The notes: a model not told the origin generated them from the sequence alone. DNA of 35,088 nucleotides from Bacillota bacterium (GCA_017442535.1 JAFRZL010000023.1:1-35088), one strand, 5' to 3'; counted from the first letter of the stretch, positions 8,026 to 16,925 are shown. Program-made: numbers and translations.

Positions 8026-8879
8026 GAATCGATCTCCTCCCTGTTGGCGCGGTAAATGGATTCGGCAATATCTTTCAGCCGCTCCGCGTCCATGAAATAG
8101 CCATAGAATTCAAACGATGGATAGCATTTCTCACAGACAAAGGCATAGTAGCCGTCATGGGGGATCGAGGGTGAATCCAACATGTCGAGTGCCTGATCGA
8201 GCAGTGCGAAAATCCTGACTTCGCCCTCCTCGCCCAGCTCTTCCTCAATCGCGTCCGCGCGGTTCAGACAGGTAATTGCCTGCTCCAGCTGGCCATTCGG
8301 AACCTTGCCCATGACCTCCATGGCCTTGTCATAGAGCCGGTGCGCCTCTTCAAAGCGGCCCAGGCTGACCGAAACAAGCGCCATATTATTATACAGTCCA
8401 CCCAGGAGCGCGGAGCTCGTCATCGGGCTCTCTTCATAGATTCTGCGCGCCTTCTCAAACAGCTGCAGGGCTCTCTCATGTTCCCCGAACACGTGATACA
8501 TGGTCGCCATATTGGTGTAGGTGGTCCCGGAAGAGATCGTCCCGTCGTAGTCGAGCCTGCGAATCAGCCGCATGGCCTCATCCGCCTGCGCAAATGCTTT
8601 ATCCTGATCGCCGACCTTGCGGTAATGGCCGATCAGCTCATTACGCACCATCAGCTCGCCCCGCTCATCGTTCCCCATGCGGGCTTCCTCAAGCCAGTAT
8701 AAGAGATGCCTCTCCGCGCCCGCATAGTCGCGACGGCTCATATATTCATCCATTTTCTCGATAATCCGCTGCTGGGGGACCGGCTGCACCGAGCAGGGTC
8801 GCCCGTCCGCTTCATCAATCAGCAGGCAGCTGGGTTCTTCATAATCATCCTTGGACAGGGGTTTATGCAGATCTTTCAT
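8022..8879 (-). CDS. Tetratricopeptide repeat protein
   Basis: The 285-residue product has about four TPR-like helical pairs between residues 60 and 230 (for example GTTYTNMATMYHVFGEHERA and GGLYNNMALVSVSLGRFEEA), with the usual small residues at A8 and A20 positions. TPRs bind proteins, so it is probably a scaffold for the DUF4037 enzyme with which it overlaps by four bases. No TM helix or signal is seen. A longer frame starting at 8921 exists, but the start at 8879 is preferred because GCGGAGGT lies just upstream (8886-8893). A strong promoter at 8913-8941 supplies a short leader, and the far upstream ATG would fall in or before that promoter's start site. Confidence 0.82.
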   Translation of the reverse strand: MKDLHKPLSKDDYEEPSCLLIDEADGRPCSVQPVPQQRIIEKMDEYMSRRDYAGAERHLLYWLEEARMGNDERGELMVRNELIGHYRKVGDQDKAFAQADEAMRLIRRLDYDGTISSGTTYTNMATMYHVFGEHERALQLFEKARRIYEESPMTSSALLGGLYNNMALVSVSLGRFEEAHRLYDKAMEVMGKVPNGQLEQAITCLNRADAIEEELGEEGEVRIFALLDQALDMLDSPSIPHDGYYAFVCEKCYPSFEFYGYFMDAERLKDIAESIYRANREEIDS

Positions 8880-8895
8880 ACAAATACCTCCGCAA

Positions 8896-8947
8896 AGTGT
8901 TCTTAGGATTGTATTATACAAATTGTCAGGGTAAATGTCAAGGGAGA
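8896..8947 (-). repeat. Promoter-bearing direct repeat, copy 1
   Basis: This 52-bp segment aligns without gaps to 9505-9556 at a constant offset of 609 bp, with about 42 identical positions by eye. Both copies keep perfect -35 and -10 boxes. Copy 1 drives the TPR gene. Confidence 0.75.
8913..8941 (-). promoter_or_regulatory. Promoter of the TPR-DUF4037-nrdG unit
   Basis: On the - strand: -35 TTGACA (8941-8936), 17-base spacer, -10 TATAAT (8918-8913), both perfect consensus. The TPR start codon lies 33 bases after the -10 box. The segment is one of two near-copies of the same promoter, see 9522-9550. Confidence 0.9.
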
Positions 8948-8962
8948 TAGGGGGACAAGTTG

Positions 8963-9117
8963 TACGAGATCTTTCAATTCCCCCTTTAAAGCTGCTTCAT
9001 TCAGGTGTAAAATGTTCTCGGACATGGTGCTTCCTCCTCAAGTTTTTTGTTGTGTGGCAACTACATTATACCTGAGTGGCGTAGACCATGTCTACTGTTT
9101 TTTGAATTTGCGAAACT
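8963..9117 (-). mobile_element. IS256-family remnant: left end plus first codons of the transposase
   Basis: On the - strand an ATG at 9025 after ggaggaag opens MSENILHLNEAALKGELKDL, which is the conserved N-terminus of IS256/mutator-type transposases (they continue into a SVEETLN-type stretch of several hundred residues). Here the match ends after about 21 residues near 8963. The frame then runs through the TPR promoter to a stop at 8903-8905, so the transposase is a dead 5' stub. The upstream non-coding part (9026-9117), ending near gtttcgcaaattc on the - strand, looks like the element's terminal inverted-repeat region. No right end was found. The family call rests on memory of the N-terminal motif. 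Confidence 0.68.
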
Positions 9118-9155
9118 TATTATACCTTATCATCAATATGTCATTATCCATCCTC

Positions 9156-9359
9156 CTACAGTTTAAAACAAAGGTACAATATCAAGAAGTAGACTATGGC
9201 GATAACCGATAATATTAAAAGAAAGGCATCCCATGCATTGTCATATGTAATTTTTTTCATGAACCGTTTGAACTGTTCCCATTTATTTGAACGGTAGATT
9301 ATAAGCAAAACAACGATAGTAATAATACATGGGGCAATATACCAAACAAATATATCCAC
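9156..9359 (-). CDS. Small membrane protein, two TM helices, function unknown
   Basis: A 67-residue frame starting with GTG at 9359, preceded by tgagga at a good distance (seven bases). Two hydrophobic helices (about residues 5-22 and 46-66) flank a basic amphipathic stretch (RSNKWEQFKRFMKKITYD). The sequence is AT-rich like the rest of the island. It lies downstream of the second promoter copy at 9522-9550, with about 160 bases of leader. It may be an immunity-type or toxin-like small protein of the RHS island, or a chance frame. No family is recognised. Confidence 0.45.
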   Translation of the reverse strand: MDIFVWYIAPCIITIVVLLIIYRSNKWEQFKRFMKKITYDNAWDAFLLILSVIAIVYFLILYLCFKL

Positions 9360-9504
9360 TATTGTGTCCTCACTGTTTTATTCGAAACAAGCCGCGCAAT
9401 AGCCGCTGTGAGAGCAAACCACTGACGACGTCCCTTCCTGTTGGATTTGGTGTTGTTGGTTCAGGAATTTTTTCAATTCCAATTTGGATAAGCTTGCTTA
9501 TTGT

Positions 9505-9556
9505 AGTGTTATTAGAAGTCCATTATACAGATTGTCGGGGGAATTGTCAAGAGAGA
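9505..9556 (-). repeat. Promoter-bearing direct repeat, copy 2
   Basis: Near-copy of 8896-8947 (about 42 of 52 positions the same, no gaps). It contains on the - strand -35 TTGACA (9550-9545), 17 bases, and -10 TATAAT (9527-9522). The only plausible gene downstream is the small GTG-start membrane protein at 9156-9359. Between them (9370-9512) is an open, Pro/Thr-containing frame with no start codon. Confidence 0.75.
9522..9550 (-). promoter_or_regulatory. Second perfect promoter, upstream of the small membrane protein
   Basis: TTGACA, 17-base spacer, TATAAT on the - strand, located about 65 bases after the terminator that closes the RHS/SLH unit. Confidence 0.78.
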
Positions 9557-9599
9557 GGAGAATGGGATACCTCCTTTCTGCCAAACATGAACCTCTGTA

Positions 9600-9654
9600 A
9601 AAACAATAAAGAGCCTCAAGAGAATTGCTTCATAAAAAAGTCACTCTCCTGAGG
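9600..9654 (-). terminator. Intrinsic terminator after the RHS/SLH unit
   Basis: On the - strand a 12-bp stem (9654-9643 with 9625-9614, two G:U pairs) with a 17-base loop is followed by a T-rich tail (ctctttattgttttt). It lies about 70 bases after the SLH remnant's stop. The large loop makes it less compact than the other terminators here. Confidence 0.68.
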
Positions 9655-9724
9655 TTTTAAGCGTGGCAAAAAAGATGTGTTTTTAAATGTTGGAAAATAA
9701 CCTCGCAAGCTGTTATTGACGTTC

Positions 9725-10255
9725 TTAGATAAAATGATAGATATTATTAAGCTTATAAAGAAACACGACCAACTGCCATCGACTACACTTATCGTTTGGC
9801 CTGAAAGATGCCACGCTTGTAATCTTGTTGCTATAAGCCCATAATACTGCTTTATAGTAAGAATCCGTTGTAAAAACATCTGTAAATGGATTTGTTCCAC
9901 TTACAGTCGGCCTGCCTACCATCCTCCATAGCATAACCATAATCTGCCACCGATTAATATTTTGTTTAGGAGAAAACGTTGTGGAACTAGTCCCTGACAG
10001 AATAATATTATGGTAACAACAGACGATCGCATTACGGAAAGTATTATTATCTGGTACGTCTGTAAACGGATTTGACAATCCTGTAGAGGATTTCTTACCG
10101 TTCAATTTCCACAACATAGCAGCGAACTCTTGTCGAGTGCAATAGTCTTCAGGGGCAAAAGAAGTATTTGTTTTCCCTCCTACAATACCATTATTATAAG
10201 CCCAGGATAAAGCCTTATAATATGATGATGACTTATTACTTGCGTCGACTTTTAA
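9725..10255 (-). pseudogene. SLH-domain remnant without a start (5'-truncated)
   Basis: The reading frame is open from just after a TGA (10258-10256) to 9725, 177 codons, but has no usable start codon or ribosome site until an internal ATG at 10117 that sits in the middle of a domain. It encodes about 2.7 S-layer homology repeats: YYKALSWAYNNGIV...FAPEDYCTRQEFAAML, then NPFTDVPDNNTFRNAIVCC..., then NPFTDVFTTDSYYKAVLWAYSNKI. SLH modules bind pyruvylated wall polymers at the C-terminus of surface proteins. The 5' end of the frame overlaps the last codons of the 10236-10619 gene, as if that gene had been inserted over the lost N-terminal part. It is probably the orphaned C-terminus of an earlier surface protein. 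Confidence 0.72.
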
Positions 10256-10619
10256 TCAAAAAGATTACATATACAATGATAATCTCTATTCCATAGACAA
10301 TCCCCCACATCATAGAACTGATCAAACAATGGGCTATTGCCAAACCGCACAGAACAAATACACTTACAATAAGATCTCCGTCACTTCGCACTCTCGTATC
10401 AAAAATGGTAATAAACGCCCTTACAAGGAAAACAAGCCCCAGTCCTACTAAATAAAACCTCGCCTCACGCTCGTGTAAGAAAAATAATCCATCAATCAAG
10501 TAATTAACGCCATCTATCAGATACCAGACCACGATTATGATAGCATTGGCTTTTTTATATGAAAGACTATTTTTTATACTCGATGTAATTCTAGAGAATA
10601 CTTCGCAAATATGTTTCAT
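10236..10619 (-). CDS. Four-TM membrane protein, candidate RHS immunity protein
   Basis: The 127-residue protein has a basic N-terminus and four hydrophobic segments (about residues 24-48, 54-74, 83-102, 105-123) and ends in KSRRK. No family is recognised. It begins 13 bases after the RHS stop codon with no clear ribosome site, so it is probably translationally coupled to the RHS gene. Position directly behind an RHS gene and AT-rich composition like the RHS tip are the usual marks of an immunity gene; a membrane immunity protein would fit a membrane-acting or export-related tip. That role is inferred. Confidence 0.6.
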   Translation of the reverse strand: MKHICEVFSRITSSIKNSLSYKKANAIIIVVWYLIDGVNYLIDGLFFLHEREARFYLVGLGLVFLVRAFITIFDTRVRSDGDLIVSVFVLCGLAIAHCLISSMMWGIVYGIEIIIVYVIFLIKSRRK

Positions 10620-10632
10620 GATTCAAATATGG

Positions 10633-13600
10633 CTAGCTTATGCTATCTATATAATATCTTCGTGTGTCATTCAATATGTTTGACGCTACACCAGCAGAAA
10701 AGGCTCTTATTGCGCTTTTTACTATCCCTTTGAAGCACATTGCTATTTTATTTGCATACTGTTGTCTGACCGAAGCCGAAACGGTTGAGCTTATTATTTT
10801 ATTAGAAGTATTAATAATGCCTTTTGCTTCTGAAAGATTTGCTCCTTTCCCTCCTATGGCTCCAGCGACACCTCCTATTACAGTTGATAGCATTAAATTC
10901 TCCGGATCTGCTTCAACACCTTTTATATCACAATTAACCAAGTATGTCGCTCCTCCCAAAGCTGCATTTATAGTAATTGACCCCAGAAGTCCTATTCCAG
11001 TAGTAGCTACAGCACCACTTACTGCCGCAGAAAGATAGTCTGCCCAAGTAGATTTTGGTGTTAATGATTCGACAAAGGTTTCCCCATTCATCAAATTTGA
11101 TGCGACATCACATACGTATTGTGTGATCACACCAAACAATGCTCCTACTAAAAACCAACACTCTCCAGAAGAATCTTTCCTGATGATGGGACTGTTATCG
11201 CAGTAAGAATATAGATTCTTATTGAATAGTTCCTTTGGAGTAGTTAAAAGAATACTTGTTTCATCCGCATTCAAAAACCTCTTCGTCACCGGATCATAAT
11301 ACCGGCTCTGCAGATAGTAGAACCCTGTCTCGGAATCGTAGTAGTATCCTCTGTATCGCAGCGGATTCAGATTGCCTATGTGCGTCCCGTTGGTGATCGC
11401 ATTGCCGCTGGCATCGGTCACAGACAAAACTTCGCCCCAGGCATTGTAGGTGTACTTCGCTACGACATTGCCGCTTGCATCATAAATCTCTACGATGTCT
11501 CCGAAGATATTGCGTCCGTAATAATAAAACGTTTCTGGTCCGCTGCTGCCTGTTTTGACTCTGACTGAGACTGCCTGTCCAGCCTCGTCATAGTAGAAAT
11601 CCATATACGTTCCGCTGCGGTTGTCACGGATGATCCGGTCCCCATCCCAAAAGTATCTGGTCCAGGTGTTCCCGACTTTCTTGCCGGTTCTCAAGCCATC
11701 TACATTGTAGAGATATTCTGTGGTTACCCCTCCTGTAGTAACTGTATCCAGTCTGCGGCCCTCTATCCAAGTAAAAGTATACGCCTGTCCGTTATTGTAT
11801 GTCAAGGGATTTCCGGCATTATCATAGGTGATATTCTGACTGTTATACTGGGTCAAAAGATCTCCCCAGCTGGAAGAATAGCTGTAAGTGGCAATCGTGG
11901 TCATTGTTCCGCCGGACGGCTTCTGCTGCACGGATGTTATGTTCCCCATCGGGTCATAATTATAGGTGTAGGTGATATTGTCCGTTCCTTTTTCCGTCTT
12001 CAGGCGGTTCAGTGAGTCATAAGTGTATGTCGCAATCACCGTCGAGCCCTTTTTGATCTGGGTGATGTTGCCGTTATTATCGTAAGTATACGTGTATGAG
12101 GTATTACTTCCGAGCAATGTCTCAGACACAATGCGGTTACCGGTCCGGTTGGTCGCTACTGTCTCGTAGACATAAGAGTTTCCGCTTAAGGTGGTGTTTC
12201 CGCTCTTAAGCCGCTTCTCCGTCACCCTTTCCAGGTTGTCATAGACATACTTGATCGTCTCACTGTTCGGCAGCGTCATCTCATCCGGCAGGCTGCTGTC
12301 CGTCTTATAGCTCAGGGTATAGTTGTGGTGCGTGCTGCTTCCGATCGAGGTGTTTCTGCTGCTGACCCGGCCTGCGCTGTCATAGCTGACAGCGCCGGTA
12401 AGCGTGACCGCTCCCATGCTTCCGAGCGCAGGCTGCGCGGATGTCCAGCCGGTCAGTCTGCCGATCCGGTCATATTCGTAAGTCATGTTGTAGCCGTTGA
12501 CATGATCGGTAAGGCTGTCCAGCAGATTGTCATTGTTGTAAGAGTAGGTGGCTCTGTTGGTGCCATTCAGCTGAACAGTCTGGATCCGCTCCTGGTTGTC
12601 ATAGACATAACTGTAGTAGGCGCCGTTCCCGTACGTCATCCTGTTCAGCTTGCCGTTCTTGTTATTGTAGGTATACTGCGCCAGAGTATAAGCCGAACTG
12701 CTTCCGCTTGCCCCGGAAACGCCGATCGAAGTCACATTTCCATAGTAATCATAACTGAAATAGTACTTGCTGGTGTTGGTCTGGATCGTGTCCATCCGGT
12801 CATGCAGATAGGAGTACTGCACCTTGGGTTCATTGCCGGTCACACCGCCCACGCCATCTTCGTCAACTCCCACAGAAGCAATCCGTTCTTTGCTGTCATA
12901 GGTGTAATGCTGGGAGATACCCTTTGGATCCTGAACCGATTCCAGTAATCCGGTTGTTGTATTCGTGTTGTAGGTGGTTGTGTTGTCAGAAGCGTCTGTG
13001 ACCGTGCTCAGGAACCGTCCGCTGTCGGTATAGCTTGCTTCTGTCCAGATCTTTACAGAGTCATGGCTGTTCGATCCTTCGGCCTTGGTTACATTGCCGT
13101 AAGCGTCCCTGGTATAGGTGATTTTGACGCCGGCCTTGTTGGTCACGGTCTGGACCAGATGCGTATTTCCCTGATACGTATAGGTGTATTCGTCCCCATC
13201 GGGCAGTGTTTCTTTGGTCAGATCCGTCCCTGTGTAGACGAGGGATTCCTGTGTTCCGTCTTCGGCCTTGATGCTTATCAGGTTACCGTTGGAGTCATAC
13301 TTCCATGTGGGAGACGGTTCCTTCACCAGACGGATGTTGTCAAAATAGGCGACATTTGGCTGATAGTCAAAGCGGATGCCGAGAGCAATCGTTTTAACGG
13401 TTTTGGTCGGCTGCTTGGGGACGATGCCGATGCAGTTATACTGCCACACCCACACATCCGTATTGAACTTGCAGTAATGTCTCTCCACCGTATTGTCGGT
13501 ATATGTTATTACTGCCCTGATCTCAAAGCTTTGGTTCAGGTTGTCGCTAGACTTGTTGGAAACACCCATTGCCCTGGCCCAACCGGAAAGGGTATAGGTT

Positions 13601-16600
13601 CTAGTACCGGGTTCATTCAGTGTGATCGTCTGCTGCGCGGAGCGAAGATCGGTGTGATCGCCGACGATCTGAATTACCTTATTGCCTGTGTCTCCGGGAA
13701 GCGATACCGAAGAGGTCCCGACATAGCATGTCCATCCTGTTCCTCCGTTACAGCCTCCGTCTACGGCAAGGTTATCGGTGGTTATATCTCCGGACGTAGC
13801 CCATCCTCCCGTATAACTCGTCTGTACCGTCTTGTTCTTGTTGCGGAACGAATCCGCTCCGTTGTCATAGACGCCTGCGCTCGCGGACATGATCTGTTTG
13901 GGAAGCTTGCTGGAATTAGCTGCTGTATCCACTATGTTGGAGTAGGTGCAGATCGTTCTGCCCCAGTTGTCCATCACATAGGTGTCGGTTATGTCGTCCT
14001 CGTTCTCATAGATGTCATCTTTTCCGCTTGTCCGGAAGATCGTTGTCTTATGTCCGGTATAGGTGATGCCAAGTGTCTGGCCGGTAACGGTCGCTCCCGT
14101 CGCGAAGTCATAACCGGACTCTATGACTTTGTTGACCCGTCCCTTGATATTCGTTGTACCATAGTTGTAAACCAGTTTCCGCATGGTATTCGTGTCTCTG
14201 ACACCATTCAGATACCCTTCACTTGTATACACGAAATTGGTCGTTGTTCCTTTGGTGTGGACGATCTGACGTAGATAGGCGGTCGTCCCCAGGCCGGACA
14301 GTCCGCTCTCGCTCACCAGTGTCCCGGACGTTGACGAAGAGTAATAATACGTGATCGTATCCGTCGTATCCAGGGCATCCGTTATTTTAGACAGGTAGTT
14401 ATTCACATAGGTGAGGGTGATGATATCTCTCGGGTTGGTTTCACCCTGATTCTGCTCCTTAATCGTAACCAGCTGGCCGTTATTGTTATAGACATAGATC
14501 TTCTGGTTCCCCAGCGAGTCGGTAACAGACGTAAGCTTTCCGTTCATGAAATACTTGGTGTTGCCATAGTCATCCGACATCGTATAGTTATTGCCGCTCT
14601 TCGTGATCGTCAGATGCAGGCCGTCTTCGCTTTCGAAAGCAGGCGTACTGTTCTGGTTATAGTAATAGTGTTCCGTCCCGTCGGAATCTGTGTGGACATA
14701 ATAAGTCGTCCCGCTGATCGTGGTGGTGATGACTGTCTCCTGTACGTTAAGACGCCACCCCGCGCCGATCTTCATCATGCTGTAATCCACCGTCATGGCG
14801 TTACCGGTTGTAAAGTTCTTGCCGGCGAGATATCCTGAATAGACATGACCCACCGATACCGGAAGCACGTTTCCGATACTTGTCATGTCTCCATAGACAT
14901 AAGTCAGATTCCCTGTAAAGTCATTGACATAGCCTGTTCCGGACGCTCCGAGAGACTGGTTATGATATGTCCAGTAGCCTTCCAGGCCCTTTGCGTCTCT
15001 GTAAGTCACAAGGATCGCGGGCTGGGTATTGGTCCCGGTATGGTTGGAACTGCCGAACATGACGTGGGACTGGGTCGTGGAAGTATTGCCGCTGCCGTAT
15101 TCCCTGGCGGGGAAGATCGCTACGCCGTAATTAGGCTTGCTCTCCGCGTACCAGTCCTGCACCAGAGACGTTATGTCCAGATAGACATAACTCCCGTTGC
15201 TGGATGAATTCACGACGACATAATCCAGGACATCGCTTCCGAAAGCGGACTGATTATTCCAGGTGGTCGTGGACAGATTCCAGTCAGACGTAACCTCGCG
15301 GATACCGAGATACATGTTCTCCGATCCGCTGTTGCCGTTATAGCCTCCCACGAACTGATACAGGCGCAGCTGGCTGTTGGTCACAATACAGGCGGGAGGT
15401 AATGCCGGAAGGGGATCATATTTCCAATAAGAGCGGATACGTCCGTGATTCTGGTAGCTGGACCAGCCCGCGTTAAGGGCGGTATCCGTGCTGTACCCGG
15501 TATTGGGGGTCCCTTCTATCACCATTGTATCGTAGGCATTGGCGTAGGTGCTTTCCAGGATCGTGGGATCAATCTGGATGGGCCAGACGCGGTCAGGAGC
15601 GTTGATCCAGTCGGCGGAGGCATCGATGCGGAGACGGTAGGAAACCGATTCCGGAGCAGAAGAAGACTCAGCGGGAATCTCTTCAAGCTCATAGTGAACT
15701 TCCCTGGACTCACCGAACTCAGAGGAATCCTTGAGATACGGGGACGGTATCAGGTACTTAACGGACAGATCCTGTCCTTCCTCGTTAATCTGTCCCTCAA
15801 GGGACGGATCATAGACTTCGATATCTCCCTGCTCCGTCAGTCGGGCCTGGAGGCCGTTAAGACTCAGCAGGAATACATAGACATAACTATCCGATACTTC
15901 ATCCGGTTCATGGATCCAGATACTCTCCTTGACAGTAGTGCCGCAGAGTTCATACTGCAGATCTGTCCCTGGGATTATATCGTGATAGATCAGGCCGGAC
16001 GCAATGTTCTGGAGGGTAGAGAGTTCTTCCAGCTTTGTTGTTGTTTTCAGTTCGGGTGTGAACAGCGACGGATCCATCAGTTCAGCGGAGGCGTCAAAAG
16101 AATTGGATGAACCCAGTATTATGTCTTCGGACATAGCTTCCGGATCAGTAGTATCCAAAGGGAGCAGGCTCATCTCGATCCGGTAATCGCCTTTTTCGTA
16201 ATGATACAGCAGACCGTCAGATAATGACTCTGGAAAGAACACTTTCCTATCACCGTTAACTGTTTGATAACCATGAATGGCTTCCTGGCCCTCTTTTGAG
16301 TAAACTAAATCCGCCTCAACAAGGCGGTTATCGATGGGCTGCCAGTTTCCGTTTTCATCCGCATAGTGAACCGTGATGCCATAGGTGGCCACAGTATGAG
16401 AGCCATCCTCCATCAGGAAGGTCTTGGAGTTGGCAGATCTCAGGCTCGGTTCTTCTTCCAGAGCATCGGTATCGGGGATTTCATCCACTTCTCCAGGAGT
16501 CTCGGGAGCATCCATGGGAGAAGGTTCTGTCTCTGCAGCATGGACGGGCGTGGGCAGAATCTGGGCGAAAAGTGAACAGATTAAGAGAAGGGCAAGAAGA

Positions 16601-16626
16601 CTACGGAGGTGGTGTTTCGTTTTCAT
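10633..16626 (-). CDS. Secreted RHS/YD-repeat protein (polymorphic-toxin type)
   Basis: About 1997 residues. The start at 16626 is chosen because aaagga precedes it and it yields a proper signal peptide (MKTKHHLRSLLALLLICSLF... to VHA/AE near residue 30). A frame extending 14 codons further lacks a site. Domains: N-terminal beta region (about 60-350); a DNRLRE-like region (about 360-500, with SYWKYDPLPALPP); a carbohydrate-binding-like module (about 937-1100, ending YFDNIRLV); many YD repeats; and the RHS core end near 1752-1786 (RYRGYYYDSETGFYYLQSRY). The last ~210 residues form a Gly/Ala-rich hydrophobic pre-toxin segment (FLVGALFGVITQYV) and a short basic end. In known homologues the core encloses a C-terminal toxin used against neighbours. 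No catalytic motif is visible in this tip. DNA of the tip is visibly AT-richer than the core. Confidence 0.9.
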   Translation of the reverse strand: MKTKHHLRSLLALLLICSLFAQILPTPVHAAETEPSPMDAPETPGEVDEIPDTDALEEEPSLRSANSKTFLMEDGSHTVATYGITVHYADENGNWQPIDNRLVEADLVYSKEGQEAIHGYQTVNGDRKVFFPESLSDGLLYHYEKGDYRIEMSLLPLDTTDPEAMSEDIILGSSNSFDASAELMDPSLFTPELKTTTKLEELSTLQNIASGLIYHDIIPGTDLQYELCGTTVKESIWIHEPDEVSDSYVYVFLLSLNGLQARLTEQGDIEVYDPSLEGQINEEGQDLSVKYLIPSPYLKDSSEFGESREVHYELEEIPAESSSAPESVSYRLRIDASADWINAPDRVWPIQIDPTILESTYANAYDTMVIEGTPNTGYSTDTALNAGWSSYQNHGRIRSYWKYDPLPALPPACIVTNSQLRLYQFVGGYNGNSGSENMYLGIREVTSDWNLSTTTWNNQSAFGSDVLDYVVVNSSSNGSYVYLDITSLVQDWYAESKPNYGVAIFPAREYGSGNTSTTQSHVMFGSSNHTGTNTQPAILVTYRDAKGLEGYWTYHNQSLGASGTGYVNDFTGNLTYVYGDMTSIGNVLPVSVGHVYSGYLAGKNFTTGNAMTVDYSMMKIGAGWRLNVQETVITTTISGTTYYVHTDSDGTEHYYYNQNSTPAFESEDGLHLTITKSGNNYTMSDDYGNTKYFMNGKLTSVTDSLGNQKIYVYNNNGQLVTIKEQNQGETNPRDIITLTYVNNYLSKITDALDTTDTITYYYSSSTSGTLVSESGLSGLGTTAYLRQIVHTKGTTTNFVYTSEGYLNGVRDTNTMRKLVYNYGTTNIKGRVNKVIESGYDFATGATVTGQTLGITYTGHKTTIFRTSGKDDIYENEDDITDTYVMDNWGRTICTYSNIVDTAANSSKLPKQIMSASAGVYDNGADSFRNKNKTVQTSYTGGWATSGDITTDNLAVDGGCNGGTGWTCYVGTSSVSLPGDTGNKVIQIVGDHTDLRSAQQTITLNEPGTRTYTLSGWARAMGVSNKSSDNLNQSFEIRAVITYTDNTVERHYCKFNTDVWVWQYNCIGIVPKQPTKTVKTIALGIRFDYQPNVAYFDNIRLVKEPSPTWKYDSNGNLISIKAEDGTQESLVYTGTDLTKETLPDGDEYTYTYQGNTHLVQTVTNKAGVKITYTRDAYGNVTKAEGSNSHDSVKIWTEASYTDSGRFLSTVTDASDNTTTYNTNTTTGLLESVQDPKGISQHYTYDSKERIASVGVDEDGVGGVTGNEPKVQYSYLHDRMDTIQTNTSKYYFSYDYYGNVTSIGVSGASGSSSAYTLAQYTYNNKNGKLNRMTYGNGAYYSYVYDNQERIQTVQLNGTNRATYSYNNDNLLDSLTDHVNGYNMTYEYDRIGRLTGWTSAQPALGSMGAVTLTGAVSYDSAGRVSSRNTSIGSSTHHNYTLSYKTDSSLPDEMTLPNSETIKYVYDNLERVTEKRLKSGNTTLSGNSYVYETVATNRTGNRIVSETLLGSNTSYTYTYDNNGNITQIKKGSTVIATYTYDSLNRLKTEKGTDNITYTYNYDPMGNITSVQQKPSGGTMTTIATYSYSSSWGDLLTQYNSQNITYDNAGNPLTYNNGQAYTFTWIEGRRLDTVTTGGVTTEYLYNVDGLRTGKKVGNTWTRYFWDGDRIIRDNRSGTYMDFYYDEAGQAVSVRVKTGSSGPETFYYYGRNIFGDIVEIYDASGNVVAKYTYNAWGEVLSVTDASGNAITNGTHIGNLNPLRYRGYYYDSETGFYYLQSRYYDPVTKRFLNADETSILLTTPKELFNKNLYSYCDNSPIIRKDSSGECWFLVGALFGVITQYVCDVASNLMNGETFVESLTPKSTWADYLSAAVSGAVATTGIGLLGSITINAALGGATYLVNCDIKGVEADPENLMLSTVIGGVAGAIGGKGANLSEAKGIINTSNKIISSTVSASVRQQYANKIAMCFKGIVKSAIRAFSAGVASNILNDTRRYYIDSIS

Positions 16627-16714
16627 AGCATAGTCCTTTCTTGGTATAATTATAAGGTCAAAAATCAAATCGATAACGCACGTGCATGAGGCTCATATAT
16701 AATCTACAATTATG

Positions 16715-16743
16715 ATTATATCATGCAAAGACCATGTTGTCAA
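16715..16743 (-). promoter_or_regulatory. Promoter of the RHS gene
   Basis: On the - strand: -35 TTGACA (16743-16738), 17-base spacer, -10 TATAAT (16720-16715). The leader to the ATG at 16626 is about 80 bases. Confidence 0.85.
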
Positions 16744-16925
16744 GATAAACATACGAATTGTGCTGCTTCGAAATCTCGAGACATGGTGGTTTACAAATCT
16801 TCGTTTAAGAATCAGTCATTGCATAATTATAAACCACACAAAAACAGCGTTGTGCAAATATGAAATGCAATTTGAGTTGGCTAAAATGCTTGACCCACCT
16901 TCAAGAAATTTGACAGTCATCCTGC

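Noticed and set aside
9117..9158. A good ribosome site and ATG on the - strand just before the IS256 end (aggagg, then ATG ACA TAT TGA)
   Set aside because: The frame stops after three codons. It might be a gene start destroyed by the IS, but no remnant body was found.
9370..9512. Open frame on the - strand with a Pro/Thr-rich segment (IPEPTTPNPTGRD) and basic end
   Set aside because: No start codon or ribosome site; about 47 codons; could be a decayed gene end but nothing supports a call.
13063..14274. A 403-codon open frame opposite the RHS core
   Set aside because: Mirror of YD-repeat codons; no start signals and no family pattern.
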